A stretch of DNA of 64,000 nt from Sphingobacteriaceae bacterium GW460-11-11-14-LB5 (GCA_002151545.1 CP021237.1:3534001-3598000), one strand, 5' to 3'. Numbered from the stretch's first letter, positions 52,001 through 61,771 are shown. The notes: generated by a model from the letters alone, not told the origin. A program made the numbers and translations.

Positions 52001-53175
52001 TTACACCTAAAGAAGGTAAGATTAATTTTAAAATTGAGGAAAGCGATCATTTAGTCACGATTAAAATTTGTGATAATGGACCGGGTATTCCACTGGCTGA
52101 ACAGGAAAATTTATTTGAGCGCTTTTATCAGGCAAAATCAGCCAGTACAATTGGTACGGGTTTAGGTTTGTCTTTTTCGAAAAGCATTTTAGACCTCCAC
52201 CATGGAAATATCACTTTTGAAAATATTCCGCAAAATGCAGATGCATCCGGGCTCACCTGTTTTAAAGTAAGCCTGAAAACCGGCAAAAGCCATTTTAAGG
52301 AAAGTGATTTTATCACAGATGCTGTTTACGACCATGATGAAGCCAGGTATGGCAACTTCTTAACAAATGCTGTAGAAAACGAAAGCGCAGGTGAAAATCT
52401 GGTATTAGCCGAAGAACAAAGTTATCATGTTTTGCTGGTAGAGGATAATGATGATGTACGTTCATTTCTTAAGAAATCGCTGCAAACAAAATATCATATA
52501 CATGAAAGCGAAAATGGCTTAAAAGGATTGGAAAAGGCTTTTGAAATCATCCCTGATATTATTATTAGCGATGTAATGATGCCTGTATTGGATGGTTTGG
52601 AACTTTGCCGCCGGTTAAAAACAGATGAAAGGACCAGTCACATTCCAATTGTTTTATTAACAGCAAGGTCGGCCTATGTCCATCAGGTAAATGGCCTCGA
52701 AAATGGGGCAGACAGCTATATCATGAAACCTTTTAACTTAAAGATTTTGCAACTCCATATCCAGAATCTTTTAAATGCCCGCGAAAAGGTTAAACAAAAA
52801 TTTGCAGGCATCATTCAACTCGAGCCTAAAAATCTGCTTGTTAATACCACCGAGCAAAATTTCCTGCATAAAATTATTCAAATCATTGAAACAAAAATGA
52901 CAGACCCTGATTTTGATGTACCCATGCTGTCCTCAGAAATTGGTATGAGCCAACCAACCCTTTACAAAAAAATCAGGGCCCTGACCGACTTATCTGTAAA
53001 TGAATTCATCAAGTCTATCCGGTTAAAAAGGGCAGCTCAATTACTAAAACAAAAAATTGGTAACATATCAGATGTGGCGTATGCTGTTGGCTATACGGAC
53101 AGGAAATATTTTAGTATAGAATTTAAAAAATATTTTGGCAAATCACCAACCGAGTTCATACAGGATGAACTTTAG
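49096..53175 (+). CDS. Hybrid two-component system regulator (HTCS) of the PUL
   Basis: This 1359-residue single-protein two-component system starts at GTG 49096; an in-frame ATG of suitable position is lacking and the signal peptide follows at once. Domain order: periplasmic Reg_prop beta-propellers (about 35-670, repeated NLWIGT/GLN motifs), Y_Y_Y domain (about 690-770), membrane helix (about 800-825), HisKA with H near 846 (FFTNISHEIRTPL), HATPase, receiver (D near 1157 in IISDVMMP) and AraC-type HTH (about 1255-1359, ending YFGKSPTEFIQDEL). It should sense an oligosaccharide breakdown product and activate susC and the PL8 gene through the AACCCCTA sites. Confidence 0.95.
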   Translation: MLKFTYSFISAVVMTFIAVLLSPLRISAQQQIYFDHFNVEKGLSQNSVLTIIQDKEGFMWFGTQYGLNRYDGYRFKIYRNTGLKNAISANEINYLFNDREQNLWVATSNGLNKYNPEKDAFEKIVINSSKNWPGSHVITCIYEDSKSNLWIGSINGLTKMIKNPPYKSELFLKSGLNGLASNEIKAISEDDSGKIWVGTTKGLTVIDKINGHYAFKTYQADGKPGSLADNYITTIVTDKQHRMWVGTQSGGFSTFNKKTNAFVNYNNGKNGAVNDNIRKMIFDNKGNLWIGSLEGLMIMNPSTGKISSIKHDTENRKSLSQNSVYSLFMDKANAIWVGTYFGGVNVTYPTTTVFNNFQNGHINPAFSDNVVSSVLEENGGKNLWIGTEGGGLNFYEKSSNKNTLYKNIQNNSSSLGSNLIKVLLKDKDENLWIGTHGGGLNYLARGSNVFKRFLYSAEDQIATSREIPALAEDKKGIIWVGTQNGLYKSNELKNIFTRYNVKTASGIIEKPSIKCLLNDAEDNLWMGTTSELYIKPKGQDRFAPVLQRIKNIRPKIKYINTIAQDSKKQIWIGSYYGGLYCYRSQNNTLEIFTEENGLPSNNIQAILEDDSHNLWISTSNGLSVYNPGTRHFKNYNTSDGLLNNVFNKNARLKSVNGALYFGGYNGLTSFYPNNIQSNNVASPVVFTDLKLFNKSISADDESGLLKADINFTNKLVLAYDQNTLTIEFALLNFIKSGKNHFAYKLDGYDKNWNTVSVPAATYTNLPSGSYTFLVKGINNDGVYSANIGRIEIVVNPPFYGTWWAYLFYFCVAAAILVIIIRYLLIRAIFEKEKEINEHKLEFFTNISHEIRTPLTLIVGPLEDLIETEKDNPELYRSLQPIKNNADRLMNLVTELLDFRKAESGKMPLHVGSGNIVKFCREIFMAFQNMAISKQIEYNFEADKEEIQLYFDKVQLEKVFFNLLSNAFKFTPKEGKINFKIEESDHLVTIKICDNGPGIPLAEQENLFERFYQAKSASTIGTGLGLSFSKSILDLHHGNITFENIPQNADASGLTCFKVSLKTGKSHFKESDFITDAVYDHDEARYGNFLTNAVENESAGENLVLAEEQSYHVLLVEDNDDVRSFLKKSLQTKYHIHESENGLKGLEKAFEIIPDIIISDVMMPVLDGLELCRRLKTDERTSHIPIVLLTARSAYVHQVNGLENGADSYIMKPFNLKILQLHIQNLLNAREKVKQKFAGIIQLEPKNLLVNTTEQNFLHKIIQIIETKMTDPDFDVPMLSSEIGMSQPTLYKKIRALTDLSVNEFIKSIRLKRAAQLLKQKIGNISDVAYAVGYTDRKYFSIEFKKYFGKSPTEFIQDEL

Positions 53176-53383
53176 CGGGTTCTTCATATATGGAAATTGT
53201 GATCCAGATCGCCCATGATCCCCCATTTCCTATTTTTTAAAAATCGTTTAAAATCCTCCTTTCCGGTTAAAGATTTAAACCTAAGCTAAACCTATCTATT
53301 TCGTTACACAACAGCAAACGTTTGCGTATACGGGCTAGCCTGAAAATGGCATTTTTTTAATCAGCAAATTACTATTTTGGAGG

Positions 53384-55081
53384 ATGAAATATCTATTCTT
53401 ATTCTGTTTCTTAGGTTTTTATCTAACCACTGAGGCTCAAAACAGGCCTAATGCTAATATCGATTGGAGCAAAGTTAACCCTGGATTACAGGTTAGTTTT
53501 GCCTCTTCAAATATACGTTTTGCAAAAGAAGCGCCGCCTGAAATAGCGATGCAGAAAACATGGTCGACAAAAGCATGGAAAGGTGAAAAAATAAACACCC
53601 AAGTGTTGTTGTGGAGCGGAGCACAAACAAAATCGATCAAACTACAGGTTTCTGACCTGAAAGATGCACAAGGAAATGTATTAAAAAAAGAAAACATCAG
53701 CAGCGGATTTTTAAAATATGTAATTACCGACGAATTTAAAGGTGGTTGTGGTTACCGGAAAGCAAAAGATTTCGATTCTTCTTACGTAGCCGACATTATA
53801 GATACTAAAACCGCAGCGCTTAGCCTGTCAAAAAACAATACCCAACCGGTTTGGTTAAGTATAAAAGTACCGGCAAACGCTAAAGCAGGCAGTTATACTG
53901 GTCAGATTAAAGTAATTGGCGATAAAGAACAGGTGTTACAAATTGCGGTTCAGGTATTAGACAGAACGCTCCCTCCTGCCAGCAAATGGAAGTACGATTT
54001 AGATCTTTGGCAACACCCACGGGCCGTCGCGCGTGTACACAATGTTCAAACCTGGAGTGCCGAACATTTCTCCTTAATGAAAGAATATTATCAAATGCTG
54101 GCCAATGCAGGGCAAAAAACAATCACAGCCAGTATCGTAAACGAACCCTGGGGCCATCAAACTTTTGATGATTATCCGAGTTTGATTAAATGGACCAAAA
54201 AGAAGGATGGCAGCTGGAAATACGATTATAGTTTATTTGATAAATACATCGCATTTGTACTGGAATGTGGTATTACAGACCGTATAAACTGCTATAGTAT
54301 GGTGCCTTGGAAAATTGCCTTCACCTATTATGATGAAAATCTTGGGAAAGAAGCTGTACTTAAGGATGCCATTGGATCGGAACCTTATAATCGTTTCTGG
54401 AAAACCATGTTGGTTGATTTCACTGCGCATTTAAAACAAAAAGGATGGTTTGCCAAAACTTATATTGCGATGGATGAAAGGCCTATGGAAGCCATGAAAG
54501 CGGTGATCAAATTATTAAAAGAAACAGATAAAGATTGGAAAATAGCACTTGCCGGCGATTACCATGGCGAGATAGAAGGTGATATCGATAACTATTGCAT
54601 CGCATCGAAATGGGACTTCCCTGCCGAGGTACTGCAAAAGCGTAAGCAACAAGGCAAAATTAGCACCTGGTATACTTGCTGCACCGAACCCTATCCAAAT
54701 GCTTTTACCTTCTCTTCACCAGCAGAACAGGTTTGGATGGGCTGGTATTCGGCTAATAAAGCCATGGATGGATATGTAAGATGGGCTTATAACAGCTGGA
54801 CAAAAAATCCGCTGGTGGATAGTCGTTTTACGGCCTGGCCAGCTGGCGATACCTACCAAATTTACCCAGGTCCATTGAGTTCGGTTAGGTTTGAAAAGCT
54901 TATTGAAGGCGCCCAGGATTTTGAAAAGATTTTGTTATTGAAAGCGCAGTATACTGCCAATAAAAACACCAAACAACTTCATGCGCTGAATAGTGCATTG
55001 GCCACCTTCGACATTAAATTATTGGCAAACACCTCTGCAGATGAAATGCTGCAAAAAGTAAAAAACCTGTTAAATGACTAA
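53384..55081 (+). CDS. Secreted DUF4091 glycoside-hydrolase-like protein
   Basis: This 565-residue protein has a signal peptide (1-18). Residues about 20-190 form a beta-sandwich module, the middle resembles a TIM-barrel glycosidase, and the C-terminal part (about 455-535: MDGYVRWAYNSW, AGDTYQIYPGPLSSVRFEKLIEGAQDFE) is the signature of DUF4091. Members are found in PULs, and a hydrolytic role is presumed; substrate unknown. It starts about 210 bases after the regulator gene and overlaps the following esterase gene by 8 bases, so the two are co-translated. Confidence 0.82.
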   Translation: MKYLFLFCFLGFYLTTEAQNRPNANIDWSKVNPGLQVSFASSNIRFAKEAPPEIAMQKTWSTKAWKGEKINTQVLLWSGAQTKSIKLQVSDLKDAQGNVLKKENISSGFLKYVITDEFKGGCGYRKAKDFDSSYVADIIDTKTAALSLSKNNTQPVWLSIKVPANAKAGSYTGQIKVIGDKEQVLQIAVQVLDRTLPPASKWKYDLDLWQHPRAVARVHNVQTWSAEHFSLMKEYYQMLANAGQKTITASIVNEPWGHQTFDDYPSLIKWTKKKDGSWKYDYSLFDKYIAFVLECGITDRINCYSMVPWKIAFTYYDENLGKEAVLKDAIGSEPYNRFWKTMLVDFTAHLKQKGWFAKTYIAMDERPMEAMKAVIKLLKETDKDWKIALAGDYHGEIEGDIDNYCIASKWDFPAEVLQKRKQQGKISTWYTCCTEPYPNAFTFSSPAEQVWMGWYSANKAMDGYVRWAYNSWTKNPLVDSRFTAWPAGDTYQIYPGPLSSVRFEKLIEGAQDFEKILLLKAQYTANKNTKQLHALNSALATFDIKLLANTSADEMLQKVKNLLND

Positions 55082-56210
55082 GAGCATAAGTTTAAAGATT
55101 CAATTTTTGGTATGTACGTTGTGCTTTTTTAGCGCATCTTACGCACAAAAAAACACCGATTTTAAGTGGTTTAACCCACGATCTAATGATTACACCACCT
55201 TAAAAGGTAAGGCCTGGCAAAATACCGATAGTGCAAATTATTTTACCAGAATACCTGCAAAAGCCGAAAAAAATGTACGAGATGCGGTGTGGAACCTGGC
55301 CAAGAATACCGCAGGCGAATACCTTGATTTTGTAACCAATGCCAGCCAAATCCGGGTTAACTATCAGGTAACCGGAGGAAAAAGCATGGAAAACATGGTG
55401 ACCATTGGGGTTAGCGGCGTAGACCTCTATGCACAGGACACCAAAAATAACTGGCATTGGGTTAAAGGGGCATACAGTTTTGGTGATACCATCAGTTTTA
55501 AATATCAAAACTTCGACAGTACGGTAAATATTAAAAAATATCGCCTGTATCTTCCACTATACAATACACCGAAATGGCTTAAAATAGGGGTAGAAAAGAA
55601 GTTCGACTTTAAGGTAGAAATGGCTGACGAAAAATTGCCACTGGTTTTTTATGGTACCTCTATTATGCAAGGTGCATCGGCCAGCAGGCCAGGTTTAGCC
55701 TGGTCGAATATATTGGGCAGGAAATTAAATAAACCTGTAATTAACTTAGGCTTTTCGGGCAATGGCCGCCTGGAAAAACCATTGATTGATTTAATTAATG
55801 AGATTGATGCGCAGCTTTTCGTTTTAGACTGTCAGCCTAATTTACACGACAAAAAAACCTATAGTGAAACCGAGATTGAAACCAGGATTGTTAATGCGGT
55901 AAATGATCTTAAACAAAAACACCCTAAAGTTCCGATTTTGCTGGTCGAACACAGCGGTGGTTTGGCTCACCTCAATTTAGACTCGGAATTAACCGGCAGG
56001 TATATCTGGACATCAAAGATTCTGTCCAATACTTATCAAAAATTAAAAAAAGAGGGTAACAAAAATATTTTCATCCTTACTGCCCAACAGATTGGTTTTA
56101 CCGATGAGAGTACAATTGACGGCACCCATCCTAACGATTTAGGCATGATGCAATATGCAGATGCTTATCAAAAAATAATCAATAAAATTCTGGGACAAAA
56201 GAACCAGTAA
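55074..56210 (+). CDS. Secreted SGNH/GDSL carbohydrate esterase, two domains
   Basis: This 378-residue protein has a signal peptide (1-24), an N-terminal jelly-roll domain (about 25-175) and a C-terminal SGNH hydrolase. Block I is FYGTSIMQGAS (catalytic serine in GTS), block II GFSGNG, and block V DGTHPN with the D/H pair. It should remove acetyl or similar ester groups from the target glycan in the periplasm. It overlaps the DUF4091 gene and ends at a strong shared terminator. Confidence 0.87.
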   Translation: MTKSISLKIQFLVCTLCFFSASYAQKNTDFKWFNPRSNDYTTLKGKAWQNTDSANYFTRIPAKAEKNVRDAVWNLAKNTAGEYLDFVTNASQIRVNYQVTGGKSMENMVTIGVSGVDLYAQDTKNNWHWVKGAYSFGDTISFKYQNFDSTVNIKKYRLYLPLYNTPKWLKIGVEKKFDFKVEMADEKLPLVFYGTSIMQGASASRPGLAWSNILGRKLNKPVINLGFSGNGRLEKPLIDLINEIDAQLFVLDCQPNLHDKKTYSETEIETRIVNAVNDLKQKHPKVPILLVEHSGGLAHLNLDSELTGRYIWTSKILSNTYQKLKKEGNKNIFILTAQQIGFTDESTIDGTHPNDLGMMQYADAYQKIINKILGQKNQ

Positions 56211-56214
56211 ATAC

Positions 56215-56250
56215 AAAAAGCAGTTGGTGTAGAAATACCAACTGCTTTTT
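56215..56250. terminator. Bidirectional intrinsic terminator
   Basis: AAAAAGCAGTTGGT (56215-56228) pairs perfectly with ACCAACTGCTTTTT (56237-56250) around an 8-base loop. It has A/T tracts on both sides and lies between convergent esterase genes, so it serves both. Confidence 0.9.
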
Positions 56251-56288
56251 ATTTATTCAATAAAACAGATTAATTCTTGTTGCTTGTA

Positions 56289-57698
56289 TTACTTTTTGAT
56301 TTTGCTGGTATCAACGTCCCAATTATCGGTTCTGAAAGGGGCTACAGGTAAACCAGCTTTACTAAAGAGATTGCCTATACCTGCATTGCTAAATTGATAG
56401 CGCACCGCGGCAGGGGTTTTTACCTGTCCGTTTGAAACAAAAAGCTTATTACCTTTTACTTTAACCTTTGCCGGATAAAACAGCTTATCTGCACCAGCGA
56501 TAAAAATTTCCTTTGGCGTATCTCCTTTAATTGTCAATCCACTTTCTGCATTATCGAATTCGATTACGATATCGCTTTTTTCTACTGTAAAGGATTTAAA
56601 AAGTGGATTTTTATAACCTGCTTTTTTCTGTCCATAGGTTTCGGCCAATGCTAAATTTGCCAAACGTAAGCCTACATCTTTTTTATTGTTAGGGTGAATA
56701 TTTAAAGTATCGCTAACCAGATCAGAAATAACAACCATACCCGTTTTTGATGTCGAGAGGTTCCTGGTTTGCGCCTCCCGCACCAATGCCCCAACATTGT
56801 ATTTATCGTATTTAAAAGGGGCGATCTGCACGTAATAAAAAGGGAAATCATTGTTCCAGGACTTGCGCCAGGCACCTAACATCGTGTTAATTAATTCGGT
56901 ATAACTTGCAGGCGTATCTCTGTTACTTTCGCCCTGGTACCAAATGGTTCCTGCAATGCTGTAATTAACCATAGGAGCAATCATGGCATTGTAAGTATAA
57001 CCAGGTGCTACCGGCCACCAGGCAGTAGGTGCATTTTTCGTTGCTGCGTCTTTCAATACCGCATTATTTTCTACCAGTTGCTCAGGAGTCCAGGTTTCGG
57101 CAGGAGTACCACCCCAATTGCTGTTAATCAGACCTATAGGGATATTCAGGTCCTGGTTGAGGTGTTTACCAAAGTAATAGCCTACTGCACTAAAAGTTTT
57201 TAAGCTATTGCTGTCGCAAACGGTCCACGTGCTATTGATATCATCCTGAGGTGTTTTTGAAGTGGTTTTTGGCACATTGAATAGTTTGATATTCAGTTTG
57301 CTCAGGTGTTCGAACTCTTCTTTAACGCTTTTAATTCCGGTACTGTAATTCCATTCCATGTTCGATTGCCCGCTACATACCCATACCTCTCCTATCCATA
57401 CATTTTCGAGTACAATTTTGTTTCCAGCCTGAAAAGTGATATTGTACGGACCGCCAGCCTGTGGGGTTTTCAGCTCAACCTGCCAGGCCGCATTTCCATC
57501 AGCACTAACTTCGGTAACCTGATTATCCCAGGATGTGGTAATTTTTATTTTCTCTGCAGGCGAAGCCCAGCCCCATAGTTTGGTCGTCGATTTTTGTTGC
57601 ATTACCATATTGCTGCTTAAGATACCCGGCAGGCGGATATTGGCATGAAGTGATAACGCTAAAAAGCTGAGAATAATGGAAAATATTGTTTTTTTCAT
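56289..57698 (-). CDS. Sialate O-acetylesterase-type carbohydrate esterase
   Basis: This 469-residue protein has a signal peptide (1-20) and the family signature WVCSGQSNMEW, with nucleophile S112, plus GTIWYQGESN farther on. Enzymes annotated this way (SASA-like, SGNH fold) remove O-acetyl groups from sialic acids or, in PULs, from plant or algal polysaccharides. No sialidase is present here, so a general glycan acetylesterase role is more likely. It lies 12 bases downstream of the sulfatase gene on the same strand. Confidence 0.9.
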   Translation of the reverse strand: MKKTIFSIILSFLALSLHANIRLPGILSSNMVMQQKSTTKLWGWASPAEKIKITTSWDNQVTEVSADGNAAWQVELKTPQAGGPYNITFQAGNKIVLENVWIGEVWVCSGQSNMEWNYSTGIKSVKEEFEHLSKLNIKLFNVPKTTSKTPQDDINSTWTVCDSNSLKTFSAVGYYFGKHLNQDLNIPIGLINSNWGGTPAETWTPEQLVENNAVLKDAATKNAPTAWWPVAPGYTYNAMIAPMVNYSIAGTIWYQGESNRDTPASYTELINTMLGAWRKSWNNDFPFYYVQIAPFKYDKYNVGALVREAQTRNLSTSKTGMVVISDLVSDTLNIHPNNKKDVGLRLANLALAETYGQKKAGYKNPLFKSFTVEKSDIVIEFDNAESGLTIKGDTPKEIFIAGADKLFYPAKVKVKGNKLFVSNGQVKTPAAVRYQFSNAGIGNLFSKAGLPVAPFRTDNWDVDTSKIKK

Positions 57699-57710
57699 CT
57701 TGAGTAATAT

Positions 57711-59222
57711 TTAAAGTTTTGCCATAATGCTTTTGGCATCCTGGTCTTCATATTGATCGATAAGCTTGTTTAATTTGCCTTTTAGCTGGGTAACAATACC
57801 TTCGTATCCTTTTTTGCCATATAAATTATTTTCTTCTGAAGGGTCATTTTTCAGATCGTATAACTCCCAGGCATTAACACGTTTATAAAAGCGGATTAAC
57901 TTATATCGTTCGGTTCTCACACCAAAATGCGGTGATACCGAATGTTCTCCATTTTCATAATAATGATAAAACATGGCATCCCTAAAGGCCACTTTTTTTG
58001 ATTGAAACAAAGGCAGCATCGATTTTCCCTGCATGGCCTGTGGTATGTTAAGTTTTGCGGCATCGAGCAATGTTGGTGCAATATCCAGATTCATGACGAA
58101 TGTTTCACTTTTGCTACCTGGTTTAATTACGCCTGGGTAACTCATTACCATGGGTGTTCTGAAAGATTCTTCATACATAAAACGTTTATCAAACCAACCA
58201 TGCTCACCTAAATAAAAACCCTGATCTGAAAGGTAGATAACAATGGTATTTTTCGTCAGATTGTGTTTCTCAAGGTAATCTAGTGTACGGCCAATGTTTC
58301 GGTCGAGCGATGCAGCTGTGCTTAAATAATCGCGCATATAACGCTCATACTTCCATTCTACCAAAGCCTTACCGGATAAATTCCGGCTTTTTAAATCTGC
58401 TTCAATGGGTTTATAGTAAGCATCAAACCTCGCTCGTTGTGCTACATTCATTCGGTTAACGCTACCCTCTCCATTTTTACTGTAAGAAAGCATTTTCAGA
58501 TCGTAGCCCATTAACATGGTTTTATCAATCGTCATATCCTGTACTTTTGCAGCTTCCCGGTTTACATAATTGTCGTAAAAGTTTTTAGGCATAGGGAATT
58601 TTACCTGATCAAATTTCCCCATATCAGTCGTATCAGGAAGCCAGGTACGGTGTGTGGCTTTGTGTCCTATAACCAGGCAAAACGGCTTTGACTGGTCTCT
58701 GTTATCTAACCATTGTTCAGATGCATCTTCAATTAAATTGGTTACATAACCTTCTTTGTGTACCGCTTTACCGTTCATATCGATAAAATCGGGGTTGTAG
58801 TATTGTCCCTGATCTGGCAGGATGCTGTAATAATCAAATCCCTGAGGTTTATCACCCAGGTGCAACTTGCCTATCCACGCGGTTTGATATCCGCCAGCCT
58901 GAAGATGTTTGGCGAAATTATCCTGACCATGATCAAAATGAGAGGTCTCGTTATCTTTAAAGCCATTTTTATGACTGTATAATCCAGTTAATATAACTGC
59001 CCGGCTTGGCCCGCAAATAGAATTGGTTACATAAGCTTTGTTAAAGGTTACGCCCGATTGGGCAATACGATCAATATTGGGTGTTTTAGTTAATTTACTG
59101 CCGTAACTGCTTATGGCCTGAAAAGCATGATCATCAGAAATAATGATTACAATATTGGGCTTTTGCTGGGCATAGCTTAATTTACAGAGTAATAGTGCAC
59201 TGATTAATATTATTTTTTTCAT
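57711..59222 (-). CDS. Secreted S1-family sulfatase
   Basis: This 503-residue type I sulfatase has a signal peptide (1-19), the metal-binding pair D30-D31 in ISDDH, and the maturation motif C70-G-P-S-R, in which Cys should become formylglycine through an anaerobic or FGE-type maturase encoded elsewhere. Late motifs (FYLGEHGWFDKRFMYEESFRTPMVM) are typical of S1 enzymes that act on carbohydrates. It hydrolyses sulfate esters, which implies a sulfated glycan as part of the target. It is co-transcribed with the acetylesterase gene downstream. Confidence 0.92.
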   Translation of the reverse strand: MKKIILISALLLCKLSYAQQKPNIVIIISDDHAFQAISSYGSKLTKTPNIDRIAQSGVTFNKAYVTNSICGPSRAVILTGLYSHKNGFKDNETSHFDHGQDNFAKHLQAGGYQTAWIGKLHLGDKPQGFDYYSILPDQGQYYNPDFIDMNGKAVHKEGYVTNLIEDASEQWLDNRDQSKPFCLVIGHKATHRTWLPDTTDMGKFDQVKFPMPKNFYDNYVNREAAKVQDMTIDKTMLMGYDLKMLSYSKNGEGSVNRMNVAQRARFDAYYKPIEADLKSRNLSGKALVEWKYERYMRDYLSTAASLDRNIGRTLDYLEKHNLTKNTIVIYLSDQGFYLGEHGWFDKRFMYEESFRTPMVMSYPGVIKPGSKSETFVMNLDIAPTLLDAAKLNIPQAMQGKSMLPLFQSKKVAFRDAMFYHYYENGEHSVSPHFGVRTERYKLIRFYKRVNAWELYDLKNDPSEENNLYGKKGYEGIVTQLKGKLNKLIDQYEDQDAKSIMAKL

Positions 59223-59408
59223 TTGTGGTTTGATATAGATCGTATTTAAAAGGTTTGTTATTACATTTTCAGGTCTCCCTTAGGCAGGATGACAATTCTA
59301 CCTTGATGATACCTACCCGTAAATTTACAATCTAATTTTAATACCCTTTCATTTCGCCTGATGAAAGTATCTTAAAGGCATCTATTGTATCCTATTTATC
59401 ATAAACAC

Positions 59409-61523
59409 TCATTTCTCAGCTAATAACTTTGTAATCATTGGTTTTAAAGCCATTGCCCAGGCCTTGTAGCCGTCTGCCTGTAAATGAATGCCATCGCTTC
59501 CATATTTGGTGGGATCTAAATCGCCATTTGGCAATAAAAACGGAGAGGCAATTGATTGGTAAGTATAATTTTTGCGCGGCAGTTTAGCCAGTAATAAATG
59601 AACCTTTTCATACTTCAATCTCCTTTCATCATCTCTTTTTATCCCAACAGGCAAAGGCCCCAATAAAAGCACCTTGGTTGAAGGCATATTTTTGCTGGTC
59701 CAATCGGTTACTTTGCTAATGGCTGCTACAATTTCTTCAGGACTATCGCCTGCACTAATGTTGTTCACACCAATCATCACCACCATTACCTTTGGTTTAG
59801 CTTTTGCATAATTGCCATTTTGCAAACGCCATAATATATTTTGGCTTCTATCGCCAGAAATACCTGCGCTTTCCCATTTTAAGTTTACAAAAACACTATC
59901 AAAAGCTTTAAAGCCGGGTTTATAGGTTACCGAAGTTCTATGTCCACCGGTGCCCTGGGTAATCGAATTGCCTAAAAAAAGAATATCGAGGTTTTTCTCG
60001 GCCAGCAACAAACTATCTATATTTTCATGCTGTGCCCACCAGTCTTTACCTAGTGTCCAGCCTGCACCCGATCTGTATTCTGAGCCTGGAACCGCAATCG
60101 CTGCGAAATTTACCTTCTGTCCGGTTGCCCTTAAAATAAAATCGGTAATGGGCGTAGGATTTGGCAAACTATGCGGATGATGGTTAACATTTGCTTTATG
60201 GATTACGGTGATATTGCCTCCGTTTTCACGTACTATTTTTTCGAAAGGTGTGGTATTTTCGGCAATAGGTACCACATCATCCACATCTCCTACCACATGC
60301 AGCATCGGGAAACCCAGTTTGGCAATTTTTGCGGCGTGATCTAAGGGGCTGTTTTTAAAATTATCGGCCTGTGTTTCTGTAAGGTTATAATCTTTTTTAA
60401 AATCTTCCCAGGGCTCTTTTGCTCCTGCATTTCTTTTCTTGCCCGGCCAGCTTTTTAAATCGAGTACAGGCGCATCTGCATAAATACAAGCTACTTTTTC
60501 GGGATTGGCCAGGGCCCAATTATACACGTAAACACCACCACGACTCATACCTTCTAAAGCTACTTTTTTCGAAAGTCCGCATGTTTGCATCAGGTTATAA
60601 AACTTATTCCACAAGCCAACGGCTTCGGCATTGCCAAAAAGCTCTGCGACATCGCAGTAAACAATATGAAAACCACGTTCCAGTAAAGAAACATCTGTTT
60701 GTGGTTCATGCCCCCAGAAACGGGCACGCCATACCCAAGGATGGCCTTTCGCCACCACCTTTGGTTTAACCACCTTACAATCACGCCCGTTAAATTTAAA
60801 GCTGGCACATTCAAAGCCATTAAATTCAGTGATATTTTTGCCTTCCTTTATTTTAGAAAAAATGTCGGAATTTTCAGTTCTGTTTTGAGTGATGGCTTCA
60901 TATAACCTGGTTGCAATAATAGAAGCACCAATTGATGCAGGATGGATTTTATCCGGAAACATACCTTCCTTATCAACAAACAGCGGATGGAGGTTAATGA
61001 TTTCCAGTTTTTCACGATACGCTACATGCTGTATCATTGGGATAATCCGGTTCACCAGAACAGGATCTGAAATGTAAGTGGTATCGGTAGAAAATGCAGC
61101 GACAGGGGCAACTAAGATAATGCGGGGTTTAGTTGATAATTGCCTAAAGCTGTTAATCAGTTCCTTGTACGTATTTTCAAATTCATCATATCTGTTTCTA
61201 TTTTGTCCTTTACTATCGTTGGTACCTAATTTGATCAGTACGATATTGGGTTCGCTCTTTAAGGCATCGGCGTATGCTTTGGTTTTCCAATAAGGATTGA
61301 CGGTATTTTTTAACACGGTAGCGCCGCTATGACCGAAGTTCATGACCTCGTATCCACTGCCTAACATATTTTGCAACTGTGCCGGGTAACTGTTTTTTTC
61401 GCGGTTGGCAATGCCCATGCCATAGGTGATACTATTGCCTACGCAGGCTATTTTTATTTTTTGGGCAAAGCCTGAAGTGCTGGCTACAACAAATAAAATA
61501 GTGGTAAAAATTATGGTTTTCAT
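59409..61523 (-). CDS. Three-domain esterase: SGNH - alpha/beta hydrolase - SGNH
   Basis: This 704-residue secreted protein (signal peptide 1-20) joins three hydrolase domains. The first SGNH domain is at about 21-215 (IACVGNSITYG...LIKLGTNDS...DKIHPA). A central alpha/beta hydrolase at about 220-480 has nucleophile motif EGMSRGGVY near 327 and GDVDDVVP for the acid. The second SGNH domain is at about 495-704 (LFLGNSITQG, MIGVNN, DGIHLQADG). All three active-site serines appear to be in place. It probably strips several acyl esters from one polysaccharide. It is not obviously coupled to its neighbours (186-base and 804-base gaps). Confidence 0.88.
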   Translation of the reverse strand: MKTIIFTTILFVVASTSGFAQKIKIACVGNSITYGMGIANREKNSYPAQLQNMLGSGYEVMNFGHSGATVLKNTVNPYWKTKAYADALKSEPNIVLIKLGTNDSKGQNRNRYDEFENTYKELINSFRQLSTKPRIILVAPVAAFSTDTTYISDPVLVNRIIPMIQHVAYREKLEIINLHPLFVDKEGMFPDKIHPASIGASIIATRLYEAITQNRTENSDIFSKIKEGKNITEFNGFECASFKFNGRDCKVVKPKVVAKGHPWVWRARFWGHEPQTDVSLLERGFHIVYCDVAELFGNAEAVGLWNKFYNLMQTCGLSKKVALEGMSRGGVYVYNWALANPEKVACIYADAPVLDLKSWPGKKRNAGAKEPWEDFKKDYNLTETQADNFKNSPLDHAAKIAKLGFPMLHVVGDVDDVVPIAENTTPFEKIVRENGGNITVIHKANVNHHPHSLPNPTPITDFILRATGQKVNFAAIAVPGSEYRSGAGWTLGKDWWAQHENIDSLLLAEKNLDILFLGNSITQGTGGHRTSVTYKPGFKAFDSVFVNLKWESAGISGDRSQNILWRLQNGNYAKAKPKVMVVMIGVNNISAGDSPEEIVAAISKVTDWTSKNMPSTKVLLLGPLPVGIKRDDERRLKYEKVHLLLAKLPRKNYTYQSIASPFLLPNGDLDPTKYGSDGIHLQADGYKAWAMALKPMITKLLAEK

Positions 61524-61681
61524 CCGTGAGTAACTTGTTTTAGTGGTGATGAGGCTATTATGGTTAAATAGTTATTCTGTTTTGGTAGTATTTTCAAAAA
61601 TAATTGTTTACAAAAAACAATAAAAAGTTTAGCGCAACTACACAAATATACATAGTTTAAAAAAACTTTTACTGCTCCTTA

Positions 61682-61771
61682 TCACTTTTTTAATAAAGAT
61701 GATATCACATTGTGCAGCAATAAGATCGCAATTGAAAAGCATACAAAGATTAGGTAAGATTTTAATTTCAT
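61682..61771 (-). CDS. Possible 29-residue membrane peptide
   Basis: The frame encodes MKLKSYLIF...SLLKK, a lysine-flanked hydrophobic helix of about 20 residues, which resembles bacterial small membrane proteins. It lies in the 804-base gap upstream of the three-domain esterase gene. Support is composition only. Confidence 0.25.
   Translation of the reverse strand: MKLKSYLIFVCFSIAILLLHNVISSLLKK

Noticed and set aside
53437..54430. Minus-strand ORFs inside the DUF4091 gene
   Set aside because: They lie opposite a gene with clear family motifs and have no recognisable features of their own.
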